DNA of 64,000 nucleotides from an uncultured Flavobacteriaceae bacterium (GCA_947495135.1 CANLXN010000002.1:1-64000); one strand, 5' to 3'; shown: positions 16,841 through 27,326, counted from the first letter of the stretch. Notes: a model not told the origin generated them from the letters alone. Program-made: numbers and translations.

Positions 16841-18585
16841 AGATTTTTGTAGTAACCATTTTCTTGCTGCAGCAGGTCTTGGTGCTTTCCAGACTCAACA
16901 ATCTTACCCGAATCCATTACTAAAATTAAATCTGCTTGCTTAATGGTTGCCAGTCTATGCGCTATTACAATGGACGTGCGTCCTTTGGTAATTTTATCTG
17001 TAGCGTCTTGAATCATTTCTTCCGAATAAGAATCTACAGAAGACGTAGCTTCATCCAAAACGAGGATTCCGGGCTTGCTGAGATACGCTCTTAAAAAAGC
17101 AATAAGCTGCCTCTGGCCAGAAGAAAGCATCGAACCACGTTCTTTTACGTTGTAGTGATATCCGTCTGGAAGAGAGCTAATAAATTTATGAACGCCTATC
17201 TCCTTGGCAGCTGCTATAACTTGTTCTTCGGAAATGGTATCATCCCCAAGGGTTATGTTATTAAAAATGGTATCTGCAAATAGGAAAACATCCTGAAGCA
17301 CTACAGCAATATGATTACGTAAGGATGCTAATGTATAGTCCTTAATGGAAGTCCCATCAATTAATATCTCCCCACCGTTTATTTCATAAAAACGGGAGAG
17401 AAGATTGATTATGGTAGACTTCCCTGCACCTGTAGCACCAACCAAAGCAATAGTCTCACCGGGCTGAACAACAAAGGAAATACCCTTAATAACCTCCTCA
17501 TTTTCGACATAACCAAAATGCACATCTTTAAATTCTATAAGCCCTTTTGTTTTCAACAATTCCTTTTCACCGCTATCAGTTATAAAAGACTTGGTATCCA
17601 AAATTCCAAATACACGGTTCGCGGCCACCATTCCCATTTGTAGGGTATTAAATTTATCGGCTATTTGCCTTAACGGACGAAACAGCATCTGCGTAAGTTG
17701 AATAAATGCTACAATAAGCCCGAGCGTAATATCTCCAAAAACAGCCACCTCATCAGGAACTGCATTGAGTCCACCATACCAAACTACCAACCCAATTCCC
17801 ACAGATCCAGACATCTCGGCGATGGGGAAAAAGATAGAGTTGTACCAAACGGTCTTGATCCAAGCTTTTTTATGCTTTTCATTTATTTTGTGGAATGATT
17901 CATATTCATTATCCTCTTGGGCAAATACCTGTACTATTTTCATTCCAGTGATTCGTTCCTGAACAAATGAATTAAGATTAGCCACCTGTGCCCTAACCTC
18001 CTCGAAAGCGGTTTTCATAGCTCGTTGAAAAACACGCGTAGCATATAATAAAAAAGGAAGAACGGTGAATACTATGAGCGCTAGCTTCCAGTTAAAATAG
18101 AGCATAACACCAGCGATTACAAACATTTTAAGTAGGTCACTAATGATCATAAAAAGTCCCTGACTAAATATACTTGCAATGGTTTCGATATCGCTAACAG
18201 CCCTTGTGGTTAACTTCCCAACAGCGCTCTTATCGTAATACTGCATTTTAAAGCTCAGCATTAACTTAAAAAGCTGAACCCTTATATCGGTGATTACGTT
18301 TTGCCCCAACCAGTTGGCGTAAAATATAAAACCAAACTGAAAAAGGACTTCTCCCACCAATACTGCAATCATTATGCAGATATAATAAAACAATTTACCC
18401 CAATCCTTTGGCAAAATAGCCTCATCTATTGTAGAGCTCATCAGCACCGGACTGAGCACTCCTAATGCCGCCATTGCAATTGCAGCAAAGGCAACAAAAT
18501 AAAAGATCTTTCGATATTTATTGGTGTAATCCAACAAACGTCTAAACAACTTAAAATCGAATGCTTTTCCCTTTGAATCTGCCAT
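16804..18585 (-). CDS. ABC exporter, fused membrane and ATPase domains (MsbA/MDR-like)
   Basis: A 593-residue half-transporter that would work as a homodimer. Residues ~20-310 carry six helices; the ATPase domain begins at ~345 with Walker A GATGAGKST, signature LSSGQRQ, Walker B ILVLDEATSSVD and switch His in IAHRLAT. Such exporters flip lipids or export drugs; the substrate cannot be told from sequence. It lies 29 bases downstream of truA on the same strand. The 3' end overlaps the convergent DUF3667 gene. Confidence 0.93.
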   Translation of the reverse strand: MADSKGKAFDFKLFRRLLDYTNKYRKIFYFVAFAAIAMAALGVLSPVLMSSTIDEAILPKDWGKLFYYICIMIAVLVGEVLFQFGFIFYANWLGQNVITDIRVQLFKLMLSFKMQYYDKSAVGKLTTRAVSDIETIASIFSQGLFMIISDLLKMFVIAGVMLYFNWKLALIVFTVLPFLLYATRVFQRAMKTAFEEVRAQVANLNSFVQERITGMKIVQVFAQEDNEYESFHKINEKHKKAWIKTVWYNSIFFPIAEMSGSVGIGLVVWYGGLNAVPDEVAVFGDITLGLIVAFIQLTQMLFRPLRQIADKFNTLQMGMVAANRVFGILDTKSFITDSGEKELLKTKGLIEFKDVHFGYVENEEVIKGISFVVQPGETIALVGATGAGKSTIINLLSRFYEINGGEILIDGTSIKDYTLASLRNHIAVVLQDVFLFADTIFNNITLGDDTISEEQVIAAAKEIGVHKFISSLPDGYHYNVKERGSMLSSGQRQLIAFLRAYLSKPGILVLDEATSSVDSYSEEMIQDATDKITKGRTSIVIAHRLATIKQADLILVMDSGKIVESGKHQDLLQQENGYYKNLYEVQFLEKEVM

Positions 18586-18614
18586 AGTTACTCTTCATTA
18601 AAATGAAGATCCTG

Positions 18615-19361
18615 TTAATTAACCCCTATTTCTTTTGGGTATACTACTTTTGTTAAATACAAGCCGTGAGCAGGAGCCGAAGTTCCAGCCTTTCCACGGT
18701 CTTTACTTTTTATTATCTCATGAAATTGGTCTATGGTAACTTTACCATCTCCTACCTCTAAGAGCGTTCCCACTATGGCACGTACCATATTTCTTAAAAA
18801 CCGATCGGCGCTAATGGTAAAAATCAATTCGTCCCCTTGTCGAATCCAGTGTGCCGACTTAATAACACAATTATACGTCTTTACATTTGTTTTATTCCGA
18901 GAGAAACATTGAAAATCGTTATACTGTAATAAGACATTCGCTGCCTCGTTCATAAGTGCCACATCTGGAACATGCCTCAAGGTATAAGCAAAGTCCAGAA
19001 CAAATGGGTTTTTTTTGAGTGAAATACGATATTCATATTCCCTTTCAATTGCGTCAAATCTTGCGTGCGCTTCTATAGGCACTTCTGAAATTTTCTTAGC
19101 TGAAATATCCGAAGGAAGCAACGAATTTAGTTTATACACTAAATGTTCTGGATCTTCAATCTTAACGAAATCAAAATGTGCGAACAATTGCCTTGCATGA
19201 ACTCCGGTGTCTGTCCTACCAGCACCAGTGACCTTTAATTCTGAACGAAGCACAGTCGACAAACTAAATTCTAGCACCTCTTGAACACTTAAAGCGTCTG
19301 GTTGAATCTGCCAGCCATGGTAGTTCTTCCCGTTATAAGCAATATCAATAAAGTAGCGCAA
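18615..19361 (-). CDS. truA: tRNA pseudouridine(38-40) synthase
   Basis: A 248-residue TruA. The catalytic motif GAGRTDTGVHARQ holds the nucleophilic Asp, and the N-terminus RYFIDIAYNGKNYHGWQIQP aligns with known members. The start codon appears to be TTG at 19361, because that gives the family-typical beginning and no ATG lies just upstream in frame. It modifies tRNA anticodon stem positions 38-40. The ABC exporter follows in the same direction. Confidence 0.95.
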   Translation of the reverse strand: MRYFIDIAYNGKNYHGWQIQPDALSVQEVLEFSLSTVLRSELKVTGAGRTDTGVHARQLFAHFDFVKIEDPEHLVYKLNSLLPSDISAKKISEVPIEAHARFDAIEREYEYRISLKKNPFVLDFAYTLRHVPDVALMNEAANVLLQYNDFQCFSRNKTNVKTYNCVIKSAHWIRQGDELIFTISADRFLRNMVRAIVGTLLEVGDGKVTIDQFHEIIKSKDRGKAGTSAPAHGLYLTKVVYPKEIGVN

Positions 19362-19555
19362 TATCTAGATTTGAAAATTTCAGTAAAAATACAAAATACC
19401 CGTACCAAGGAAGCGTATTTTTTTGAAAATGAGAAAAATTTGAAACACAACTAAATTGAGGTTCTCCTTTGGGTTTTATTTGTAATATATCGCAAATAAC
19501 AAATTCTTAATTTCAACTCTCTTGTTCAGACTATAATGTTATCCAATTAAGCTTC

Positions 19556-19563
19556 TATCTTTG
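19556..19563 (+). promoter_or_regulatory. -7 box for the metallophosphoesterase gene
   Basis: TATCTTTG, an exact TAnnTTTG match, 18 bases before the ATG at 19582. The nearest TTG (19522) is too far for a -33 element. Confidence 0.55.
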
Positions 19564-19581
19564 CGATATCAATTCATAAAA

Positions 19582-20073
19582 ATGACGAAAATCCTTCTTT
19601 TAAGTGACACCCATAGCTATATAGACGAGACCGTTCTAAAACACGTTGCCAAGGCAGACGAAGTTTGGCACGCCGGAGACATCGGAGATCTAGCGGTGAC
19701 CGATGCTATAAAAAAAATAAAACCACTTAGAGCAGTTTACGGGAATATAGATAATGCAGAAGCAAGAAGTGAATTTCCATTGGACAATCGCTTTATGTGC
19801 GAGGAAGTCGATGTTTGGATCACGCATATTGGAGGATATCCAGGAAGATACAACCAACGTATTCGAGAAGCAATCAAAAGGCATCCTCCTAGAATCTTCA
19901 TTACTGGACATTCGCATATTCTCAAAGTAATGAACGACAAAAAATTAAAATTGCTTCATATGAACCCGGGTGCCATAGGTAAGCACGGCTTCCACAAAGC
20001 CAGAACAATGCTTCGTTTTGAAATTGATGGTAAAGAAATCAAAAATCTTGAGGTGATCGAATACGAACGATGA
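19582..20073 (+). CDS. YfcE/MJ0936-family metallophosphodiesterase
   Basis: A 163-residue cytoplasmic phosphodiesterase. Metal-binding motifs are seen in order: LLSDTHSY (DxH), HAGDIGD (GD), YGNIDN (GNxD), THIGGYPG (H) and TGHSHI (GHTH-like). Family members hydrolyse phosphodiesters such as bis-p-nitrophenyl phosphate or 2',3'-cyclic AMP; the natural substrate is unclear. The ATG at 19582 is preferred over an upstream TTG at 19561 because the -7 box overlaps that TTG. Confidence 0.9.
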   Translation: MTKILLLSDTHSYIDETVLKHVAKADEVWHAGDIGDLAVTDAIKKIKPLRAVYGNIDNAEARSEFPLDNRFMCEEVDVWITHIGGYPGRYNQRIREAIKRHPPRIFITGHSHILKVMNDKKLKLLHMNPGAIGKHGFHKARTMLRFEIDGKEIKNLEVIEYER

Positions 20074-20139
20074 CTTTTATTTCCGTGAGTCACCTAGCCT
20101 TCAGAGAAAGCTACAACATTGGTGTCTGAGCAAAGTTAG

Positions 20140-20179
20140 AAATAAAAAAAACCCTTAAAGTTGGCATACTTTAAGGGTT
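20140..20179 (-). terminator. Terminator of the DUF4293 gene
   Basis: A perfect 12-bp stem (20150-20161 with 20168-20179, loop TGGCAT). On the minus strand it is followed by a run of T residues, so it ends the DUF4293 transcript and may also stop the convergent phosphodiesterase gene. Confidence 0.8.
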
Positions 20180-20204
20180 CGCACTAATAATACTAAGATG
20201 TGTT

Positions 20205-20615
20205 TTAACGCAATCGATCCACAGATTTTACGAGATCCTCGTCCCTTTTGATGGCCTTATTGGCCAGCACTAGAAAAACGATAGAAATGATGGGAAAAAG
20301 CACCCCAATACCCTTCTCAGAAACCAAAGTTTCTCCGGATACCTTTAGTGATCGATAAACGAAAACGCCCAGTAATACAAAGTTTAATATGATATTTAAG
20401 CGATTAAACACAAACTGTGATTGTCGCTTTTTAAAATTCAAAATTGCAATAATTGCTAACAACACCGAACCAATAATAAGACCTAAAACCAGCGGTTCAT
20501 TTCTTTCAATTACCAATGCTCCTGCGGCATCTTGTACTTTCGGAAACCAAATATACAGGGATCCAAGTATCAACGCTGAGATTAGAATATATATTGTTTG
20601 TATTCGTTGTATCAT
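20205..20615 (-). CDS. DUF4293 four-helix membrane protein
   Basis: A 136-residue integral membrane protein. It begins with the family hallmark MIQRIQTIYILISA and has four hydrophobic segments (about 8-28, 45-65, 75-95, 105-125), ending with a charged tail. This matches DUF4293, a Bacteroidota family of unknown function that commonly lies divergent from rho, as here. An upstream start would add 7 residues without family support. Confidence 0.88.
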   Translation of the reverse strand: MIQRIQTIYILISALILGSLYIWFPKVQDAAGALVIERNEPLVLGLIIGSVLLAIIAILNFKKRQSQFVFNRLNIILNFVLLGVFVYRSLKVSGETLVSEKGIGVLFPIISIVFLVLANKAIKRDEDLVKSVDRLR

Positions 20616-20809
20616 AAAATACGTGTTGCATGGCAAAAATAGGGTTTCTTTTTAAAAGAATTCAACTCAACATTTAAATTATTGTTGTATAATTGCATAT
20701 ACATTTCGTAACCACTTCAATTAAGGTTACTTAGTCTTCAACTTATTTTCAATTAAATTTCCTTTCAAAACAGAGATCCGATATCTCCATAATTTATTAC
20801 CATAACTAA

Positions 20810-22546
20810 ATGTTAGAAATTTCAGAATTAAAAGCAAAGAAGCTTCCCGAGCTTCAGGAACTAGCTAAAACACTGCGAGTACCCAAGTACAGAACCCTAA
20901 AAAAATTAGATCTAGTTTATCAAATTCTAGATTACCAAGCTGCCAACCCAAGTGCGGTTAAAGAAGTTGTTAAAGAAATAGCTCCCGACACCAAGCCTGC
21001 GGCAGAAGCTCAAAAAGCAGAAAAAACAGAACAACCTGTAAAAGCAGAATCTAAGCCAAGGCCGCCTCAAAAAAGAGAGCCAAGAGAAAAACGTCAACGG
21101 AATCCAAGGAACGACAACAAAACAGAGAACAAGCCAGATAGCAAAACGGAAGCTAAGTCGGACAACAAGCCTGAAAACAAACCAGAAAAAAAGGCTGATG
21201 GTGGAGACAATAGAACTCCAAAAGACAGTAAAGACAGTCGCAATCATGGGAATGACCGAAAAACAGCTCATCCAAAAGGCAACGACGATAAAAAACGTCA
21301 AGGCAACGATAACAACCGCCAAGATAAAGGTCAGAAATCTCAGAAAAGAGACAATCACAATCAGCACAAAGGGCATAACAAAAATGGCAATAAGGACACT
21401 AGAAATCGCTACCGCGAGCCTGATTTTGAATTCGATGGAATCATCGAAAGCGAAGGAGTTCTTGACATTATGCAGGATGGTTATGGTTTCTTAAGATCTA
21501 GTGACTACAATTACCTTTCATCTCCAGACGATATTTACGTTTCTCAATCCCAGATTCGTTTGTTCGGACTTAAAACAGGAGATACGGTATTGGGAGAAGT
21601 ACGCCCTCCAAAAGAAGGTGAAAAGTATTTTCCGCTTATTAAAGTGAGTAAAATCAATGGATTAAATCCAAATGTAGTGCGTGATCGTGTTTCGTTTGAG
21701 CATTTAACCCCTTTATTCCCACAAGAGAAATTTAATATAGCCGAGAAGCAAAGTACTGTTTCTACGCGTATTATCGATTTGTTCTCTCCTATTGGAAAAG
21801 GACAAAGAGGTATGATTGTGGCACAACCTAAAACAGGTAAGACGATGTTATTAAAAGACATCGCCAACGGTATTGCAGCCAACCATCCAGAAGTATATCA
21901 AATGATCCTTCTAATTGACGAACGTCCGGAAGAAGTTACCGATATGCAAAGAAATGTACGTGGTGAAGTAATTGCCTCTACGTTTGACAAGGAGCCATCT
22001 GAGCATGTGCGAATTGCAAATTTGGTGATCGAAAAAGCAAAACGCTTGGTTGAATGTGGTCATGACGTAGTAATCTTATTAGATTCTATCACCCGTTTAG
22101 CGAGAGCTTATAATACAGTTCAGCCAGCTTCAGGTAAGATCTTGAGTGGTGGTGTGGACGCCAACGCATTAAACAAACCAAAGCGTTTCTTTGGTGCTGC
22201 CCGTAATATTGAGAACGGTGGTTCTTTAAGTATCATCGCAACAGCGCTTACAGAAACTGGTTCTAAAATGGACGAAGTGATCTTCGAAGAATTTAAAGGA
22301 ACTGGTAACATGGAACTCCAATTGGATAGAAAAATATCTAACCGTAGAATCTTCCCGGCAATCGATCTTACTTCTTCGAGTACCCGTAGAGACGATTTAT
22401 TACTGGATGAGAAAACCATTCAACGTATGTGGGTATTGCGCAAGTATCTTGCAGATATGAACCCTGTTGAAGCGATGGAATTCATTAACGACCGCATCAA
22501 GTCTACTCGTAACAACGATGAGTTCTTGATCTCCATGAACGCTTAA
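20810..22546 (+). CDS. rho: Transcription termination factor Rho with long basic/polar insert
   Basis: A 578-residue Rho. The Rho_N helix bundle spans ~1-45 ([19 protein letters not shown]). Residues ~60-200 form a low-complexity stretch rich in Lys, Asn, Asp, Arg and Gln, as in other Bacteroidota. The RNA-binding cold-shock-like domain follows (~205-280, [16 protein letters not shown]), then the ATPase with Walker A AQPKTGKT near residue 340, [14 protein letters not shown] and the R-loop/Q-loop region. It unwinds RNA and ends untranslated transcripts. An efficient hairpin terminator follows. Confidence 0.97.
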   Translation: MLEISELKAKKLPELQELAKTLRVPKYRTLKKLDLVYQILDYQAANPSAVKEVVKEIAPDTKPAAEAQKAEKTEQPVKAESKPRPPQKREPREKRQRNPRNDNKTENKPDSKTEAKSDNKPENKPEKKADGGDNRTPKDSKDSRNHGNDRKTAHPKGNDDKKRQGNDNNRQDKGQKSQKRDNHNQHKGHNKNGNKDTRNRYREPDFEFDGIIESEGVLDIMQDGYGFLRSSDYNYLSSPDDIYVSQSQIRLFGLKTGDTVLGEVRPPKEGEKYFPLIKVSKINGLNPNVVRDRVSFEHLTPLFPQEKFNIAEKQSTVSTRIIDLFSPIGKGQRGMIVAQPKTGKTMLLKDIANGIAANHPEVYQMILLIDERPEEVTDMQRNVRGEVIASTFDKEPSEHVRIANLVIEKAKRLVECGHDVVILLDSITRLARAYNTVQPASGKILSGGVDANALNKPKRFFGAARNIENGGSLSIIATALTETGSKMDEVIFEEFKGTGNMELQLDRKISNRRIFPAIDLTSSSTRRDDLLLDEKTIQRMWVLRKYLADMNPVEAMEFINDRIKSTRNNDEFLISMNA

Positions 22547-22565
22547 AACGTTTTAAATACATATA

Positions 22566-22603
22566 AAAAAGCCTCGCAATTATTTATTGCGAGGCTTTTT
22601 TTA
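22566..22603 (+). terminator. Terminator of rho
   Basis: A perfect 10-bp stem (22571-22580 with 22586-22595, loop TATTT) with an A run before and a T run after, so it may serve both convergent genes. Confidence 0.88.
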
Positions 22604-22620
22604 TTAAGAGAATTTCCTCC

Positions 22621-23982
22621 TTAGTTCTTAATCAACTTTTGGGTTAACGTACCTGCCGTAGTATCTAATTGAAGGATATAAATTCCATCGCTGAGACTAG
22701 ATACATTAATTGTCTCGCTAACCAACTCTATGTCCATTTTCTTTCCAAGCAAATCATACAGCGATGCCTTTAAAATGGTTACCTCCGCAGGCAGATCAAT
22801 GTGCAACTGAGTAGTCATTGGGTTGGGGTAAATGTTAACTAATCCCATCAAACTTTCATCAACACCTAAAATTTCATTGCTATACCAAGCCACCTTAGAA
22901 TCTGCAATAGAGGCAGACAGCACGTCGTCCAATCCATCTCCGTTTAAATCTGCGGCGAATACGGAAAATGCATTGTCGACTAAGTTGGTTACGTTTTTCT
23001 GTTCTCCAAAGTTACCTAAACCATCTAAATTTTCATACCAAGAAACTGCGTCACCCTCTAATGAGGAGGCAAGTACATCTTGGTCTCCATCATTATCCAG
23101 ATCTGTAGCAAACACCTCTGTAACACCCTGTTCATTGGGCCCAATACTTCTTTTGGGACCAAAAGTCCCAAGACCATCTAGGTTTTCAAACCAATCGATA
23201 TAGCTGCCCACTGTTTGACCCGATAGAATATCTAAATCCCCATCTCCATCCATATCAACGACAACCACCGAGAGCACCCCAGGAGAATCACTTGAAACCT
23301 CCACGACCGATCCATAGTCTCCTTGACCATCCAAATTTTCAAACCATAGCACCTTTTGATTTCCATTAGAGGTGGCGACCAGATCCAAATCCCCGTCACC
23401 ATCTAAATCCCCAACATCTATTACTCTAGGAGCAGAAACACCACTTATCAATGTTGTTCCACTTCCAAAGCCTCCTAATCCATTCAAATTTTCAAACCAA
23501 ATAATTAATCCTGTTGAACTGGATGGAGCAACCACATCTTGATCACCATCTGCATCCACATCAAAGGATATTACATCTCGCGGATTAGGAACTGTCCCCA
23601 ATAAATTAGAGCTTCCAAACGCTCCTTGTCCATCTAGATTTTCAAACCAAACCACGATATCGTCGGCTCCAGCGGTCGCAACCACATCCAAATCTCCATC
23701 ATTATCAAAATCTGCCGTATTTAAGTATCGAGTGCCATTTAACGAATTACCGATAACGTTTATACTAGAAAATGATCCTAAGCCATCTAAATTGTCAAAC
23801 CAAGCGACTGTGGTATTGCCAAAAGCGGCGGTTAATACGTCATTGTCTCCATCTCCGTCAACATCTGCAGATATTACAGAATAAGGAGCTATTGCCTCAG
23901 TACTTATAATCTGCTGATTCCCAAATTGCGCAAATCCCAGATGAGAGATCAATGCTATTACTATCAAATGTAAATGCTTCAT
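22621..23982 (-). CDS. FG-GAP/VCBS repeat protein with T9SS type A sorting domain
   Basis: A 453-residue secreted protein. After a signal peptide come about seven repeats of ~50 residues, each with a calcium-binding-like DxDGDGDxD segment and a VxWFENLDGxGxFG segment, as in FG-GAP/VCBS beta-propellers. The C-terminal ~75 residues (from NIYPNP to QKLIKN) form the T9SS type A sorting domain, which directs secretion and surface anchoring. No enzymatic domain is seen. It is convergent with rho. Confidence 0.9.
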   Translation of the reverse strand: MKHLHLIVIALISHLGFAQFGNQQIISTEAIAPYSVISADVDGDGDNDVLTAAFGNTTVAWFDNLDGLGSFSSINVIGNSLNGTRYLNTADFDNDGDLDVVATAGADDIVVWFENLDGQGAFGSSNLLGTVPNPRDVISFDVDADGDQDVVAPSSSTGLIIWFENLNGLGGFGSGTTLISGVSAPRVIDVGDLDGDGDLDLVATSNGNQKVLWFENLDGQGDYGSVVEVSSDSPGVLSVVVVDMDGDGDLDILSGQTVGSYIDWFENLDGLGTFGPKRSIGPNEQGVTEVFATDLDNDGDQDVLASSLEGDAVSWYENLDGLGNFGEQKNVTNLVDNAFSVFAADLNGDGLDDVLSASIADSKVAWYSNEILGVDESLMGLVNIYPNPMTTQLHIDLPAEVTILKASLYDLLGKKMDIELVSETINVSSLSDGIYILQLDTTAGTLTQKLIKN

Positions 23983-24055
23983 GAGTTAAAGTTTAGGTTT
24001 CAATAGGGATGAGTATCTGTTATAAAAATAGCAAAAGAAAGACCAACTCTGGGAA

Positions 24056-24780
24056 TTAATTATTGCCTTTATAAATAACAGTTTCTTCCACTCCTCCATC
24101 TTGATGATTTTTTTCAATTTTATAGAGCCCATCTGGTAAATCATTAATTAAATTGGGGTTGTTGATCTGTAGTGAGTCCTTTGCAGTAATGGTTACATTG
24201 TTATTAAAAGTATTATCCTCAAACTTCATCAAGAGTCCGCTACTAGCAGTTCCAGTTGTAGAGTAACAATTTCTAGGCTGAATATTATCAAGTTGAGCAA
24301 TGCGAATCGAAAAGTTGTTTTTGTGGATAATAGTACCGTAATCTGTGGTTGGAATATCTTTATTAAATATATAATTGAATAAACCTGCATTCACAAACCA
24401 GAAGCTAGTATCGCTATAATCCAAAGGAGGAGGATAACTGCCATAAGGCCCACAGCTAACAAATTCATAATCGAACCCTGGTTGAAAAGTGGGTTCAAAA
24501 TTAGGTCCTAAGGTAGCATTGGCAGAATAATCGCCTTTATATGGTTCGTACAACACATCAATGCTAGTAAGTGCGACTTGAAGCTCTCCAGTTGGATCCG
24601 ATTGGATAAGTTCATGAGCTCGTATTTTCTGCCCCGTTGTAAAGTAACCAATACCTGTTGTGAAAAAATTTTCCTCAATACAGGATATGCGTTGCTCATG
24701 GCATTAATTATATCTAAAGGAGTTAATTCCTGAAAATAAGGAATACTTACTGGGTCAACCCCTGTACCAATTAATGATAC
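24056..24780 (-). pseudogene. Frameshifted and 5'-truncated remnant of a secreted-protein gene
   Basis: Two minus-strand frames join into one protein. The upstream frame (24780 down to about 24680) reads ...IPYFQELTPLDIINAMSNAY and the downstream frame (about 24690 to 24056) continues ISCIEENFFTTGIGYFTTGQ and onward through a tail ending VIYKGNN. Each frame meets a stop where the other takes over, so a single-base shift lies near 24675-24700. The upstream frame is closed by a TAG at 24781-24783 with no start codon or signal peptide. The family is not recognised. A sequencing error could explain the shift but not the missing 5' end. Confidence 0.65.
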
Positions 24781-24986
24781 CTACTCCTGTTTAGTGTCCG
24801 TTTTCGGCCTATTCAGACTAAATAAATCATTAACACATTTTGTCTCTAAGAAGACAGGCGTCATTTCTATGACGCTAATACTTTAACTGGGAAGTTGACT
24901 AAATGTAGTGTTTTTATTTGCAATACCAAGAGTAGTAACAAAAACCTCTGCCATTCGTCTTATATTTGTTTAAAAGCCAACCCACC

Positions 24987-26735
24987 ATGAACCGATTCTA
25001 TTTTCTTTTCATCTTACCACTACTTTTTGCTTCTTGTTCTTCGGAAAAAGATCCGTCTAATTTTGATTTCACCACCACCTTTGAGGCTTCCATGGGAACC
25101 GAAACAGGCACCTACGAAGAAGTTATTGAGTTTTATGAAGAATTAGGCGAAGCGTATGTTTCAGTATCCATGTATAGAATGGATAAAACAGATAGCGGAG
25201 AACCACTACACCTAGTTACCTTCAACCCCAACCGCACCTTAGAATCTGAATTTTCAAACGATAAAAAACAAAATATACTTCTAATCAATAATGGAATTCA
25301 CCCCGGCGAAAGCGACGGAATTGACGCTTCTATGATCCTTATGCGAGATTTGGCCGAAGGTAAAATTCCCGCTCCACAGAACACTATTATCGCTGTAATT
25401 CCAGTTTACAATATTGGAGGAGCGCTGAACAGAAACACGGGCACCAGAACTAATCAAAACGGCCCGAAAGAATACGGTTTCAGAGGAAACGCCCGTAACT
25501 ACGACCTCAACAGAGATTTCATCAAAAGTGATACACGCAACTCGAGGGCTTTTGCAGATATCTTTCACATTGTAGATCCTGATTTTTTTATCGACAATCA
25601 TGTGAGCAACGGAGCAGACTATCAATACACCCTCACCCATTTATTTACGCAACACAACAAATTAGGCGGACCACTTGGAGACTACGTCCATAAAACCTTA
25701 ATGCCGCAGCTAGCAGACTCGCTTCAGCAAAAGAAATGGGACATTACCCCTTATGTAAATGTTTGGGGAACTACTCCTGAAGCTGGTTTTTCTCAATTTA
25801 TGGATTACCCTCGATATTCAACAGGATACACAAGTCTGTTCCATACCGTGGGGATGATGGTAGAAACACATATGCTGAAACCGTATTCAGATCGTGTTCA
25901 AGGCACCTACGAACTCATGAAAAGTTTTATAAGCATTGCTGAAAGGGATGCCGAAGTAGTTAGAGAACTTCGCAAAAATGCCCCCTCCAATTACAAGCCA
26001 GGGTCATCATACGCCGTTAATTGGAAAATAGACAGCACTCAAACTACGAAACTTTCATTTAAGGGATATGAAGGAACAAGAATTAAAAGTGAGATAACCG
26101 GAAAAGAACGGTTAAAATACGATCGCGAACAACCTTTTACCAAGGAGGTCGATTACTACAACTATTTCGAAGCTGCTGCATCTATCACGATCCCAGAAAA
26201 ATACATCATCCCAGAAGGGTACTGGAATATTATGCAACTTTTAGACGTCAATGAAATTAATTATTCCAAAGTCCAAGCAGATACTACGATAAAAGCGGAG
26301 GTATATCGCATTAAAGATTACCAGACTAGAAAAAACCCGTACGAAGGACATTACGCACATTACAATACTCAAGTAGACATTTCCGAAGAAGAAGTGGTAA
26401 TTAAGGCGGGAGATTATGTGGTGGAAACACAACAACGAGGTGTACGCTACATTTTAGAAACACTGGAGCCAATGGCACCCGATTCCTTTTTCAATTGGAA
26501 TTTTTTTGACACTATTTTACAACAGAAAGAAGGCTTCTCACCGTACGTTTGGGAAGACAAAGCGGCAGAATTTTTAGAAAACAACCCGGAGATAAAAGAC
26601 GAATTTGAAAGCAAAAAGGCAACCGATCCAGGTTTTGCGAACAATTGGTATGCTCAACTCGATTGGATTCATAAACAATCACCCAATTACGAAAAAGCGC
26701 ATTTAAGATATCCTATCGTTCGGGTGGGTGGTTAA
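24987..26735 (+). CDS. M14-family zinc carboxypeptidase, lipoprotein
   Basis: A 582-residue exported peptidase. The lipoprotein signal ends at LLFASC (about residue 16). The zinc ligands HPGE (in NNGIHPGESDGIDAS) and a later His (IDNHVSNG) plus the catalytic Glu region (MMVETHMLKPYSDR) fit the M14 carboxypeptidase fold in the first ~350 residues; the C-terminal ~230 residues are a beta-rich extension. It probably trims peptides outside the cell. The ATG at 24987 is chosen over a TTG at 24966 because it begins the signal peptide. The 3' end overlaps the convergent Nudix gene by 33 bases. Confidence 0.88.
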   Translation: MNRFYFLFILPLLFASCSSEKDPSNFDFTTTFEASMGTETGTYEEVIEFYEELGEAYVSVSMYRMDKTDSGEPLHLVTFNPNRTLESEFSNDKKQNILLINNGIHPGESDGIDASMILMRDLAEGKIPAPQNTIIAVIPVYNIGGALNRNTGTRTNQNGPKEYGFRGNARNYDLNRDFIKSDTRNSRAFADIFHIVDPDFFIDNHVSNGADYQYTLTHLFTQHNKLGGPLGDYVHKTLMPQLADSLQQKKWDITPYVNVWGTTPEAGFSQFMDYPRYSTGYTSLFHTVGMMVETHMLKPYSDRVQGTYELMKSFISIAERDAEVVRELRKNAPSNYKPGSSYAVNWKIDSTQTTKLSFKGYEGTRIKSEITGKERLKYDREQPFTKEVDYYNYFEAAASITIPEKYIIPEGYWNIMQLLDVNEINYSKVQADTTIKAEVYRIKDYQTRKNPYEGHYAHYNTQVDISEEEVVIKAGDYVVETQQRGVRYILETLEPMAPDSFFNWNFFDTILQQKEGFSPYVWEDKAAEFLENNPEIKDEFESKKATDPGFANNWYAQLDWIHKQSPNYEKAHLRYPIVRVGG

Positions 26736-27326
26736 ATATTCTTTAGGGAATAACAGTTTTATATTTTCGTAAGAATTGCGGAGTGCCTTTTGCGACTTTT
26801 CGAAGTTTTTCCACTTTACTTTCTTAATTCCTTCGTTTTTTTGAGGAATGAGGTCGCCATCAAATTCGGTATACATTTCGTACCAATACGTAGCCTTTAA
26901 CTTAAACTTATCATTGCGTTTAAACACGTGATAGGTCTTCATTATAAATTTTTTCACCACTAAGTCTTGCACACCTGTCTCTTCCTCTGTCTCTCTAATG
27001 GCAGCTGCTTCGTGACTTTCACCTTTATCTAAATGTCCCTTTGGCAAGTCCCATTTCCCATTTCTGTAAATGAAAAGAATTTCTCTTTTATTATTATAAA
27101 CCAACCCTCCAGCTGCTTCTACAAAAGGTAATTTTTTTCGAAGAAATTTTTCTAATTTCTCTTCATTTTTATGATAGACATTGACATAAAAAAGTTCCCC
27201 ATTATTAATCTTCCGTACCAATTTCTTGAACTTAGCCTCCTTGAGTGGTATGGAAGTATACTGACTGCCAATCTTTTTCTCTGTAGAGAGAATAATTGGG
27301 ATGTCTTTCACAAAAACTTTATACAT
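26703..27326 (-). CDS. Nudix hydrolase
   Basis: A 207-residue protein. The Nudix box is complete: GHLDKGESHEAAAIRETEEETGV (residues ~108-130), with the REXXEE catalytic core. It is preceded by ~70 residues (MYKVFVKDIPIIL...) typical of Bacteroidota NUDIX proteins of unknown substrate. The ATG at 27326 is only 7 bases from the pyrE ATG on the other strand. It probably cleaves a nucleoside diphosphate derivative in the cytoplasm. Confidence 0.88.
   Translation of the reverse strand: MYKVFVKDIPIILSTEKKIGSQYTSIPLKEAKFKKLVRKINNGELFYVNVYHKNEEKLEKFLRKKLPFVEAAGGLVYNNKREILFIYRNGKWDLPKGHLDKGESHEAAAIRETEEETGVQDLVVKKFIMKTYHVFKRNDKFKLKATYWYEMYTEFDGDLIPQKNEGIKKVKWKNFEKSQKALRNSYENIKLLFPKEYLTTHPNDRIS

Noticed and set aside
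20927-21376. 149-codon frame opposite the low-complexity part of rho
   Set aside because: It is the antisense shadow of the Lys/Asn-rich insert, which gives a Phe/Val/Ser-rich frame; no independent support.
22621-23982. Periodic repeats of about 150 bases considered as a tandem or CRISPR-like array
   Set aside because: They are the coding units of FG-GAP repeats in one continuous protein frame, with no conserved direct repeats separated by variable spacers.
24858-24875. 7-bp hairpin GCGTCAT/ATGACGC between the broken gene and the M14 gene
   Set aside because: Short, without a T run or an associated promoter; occurrence by chance is likely.
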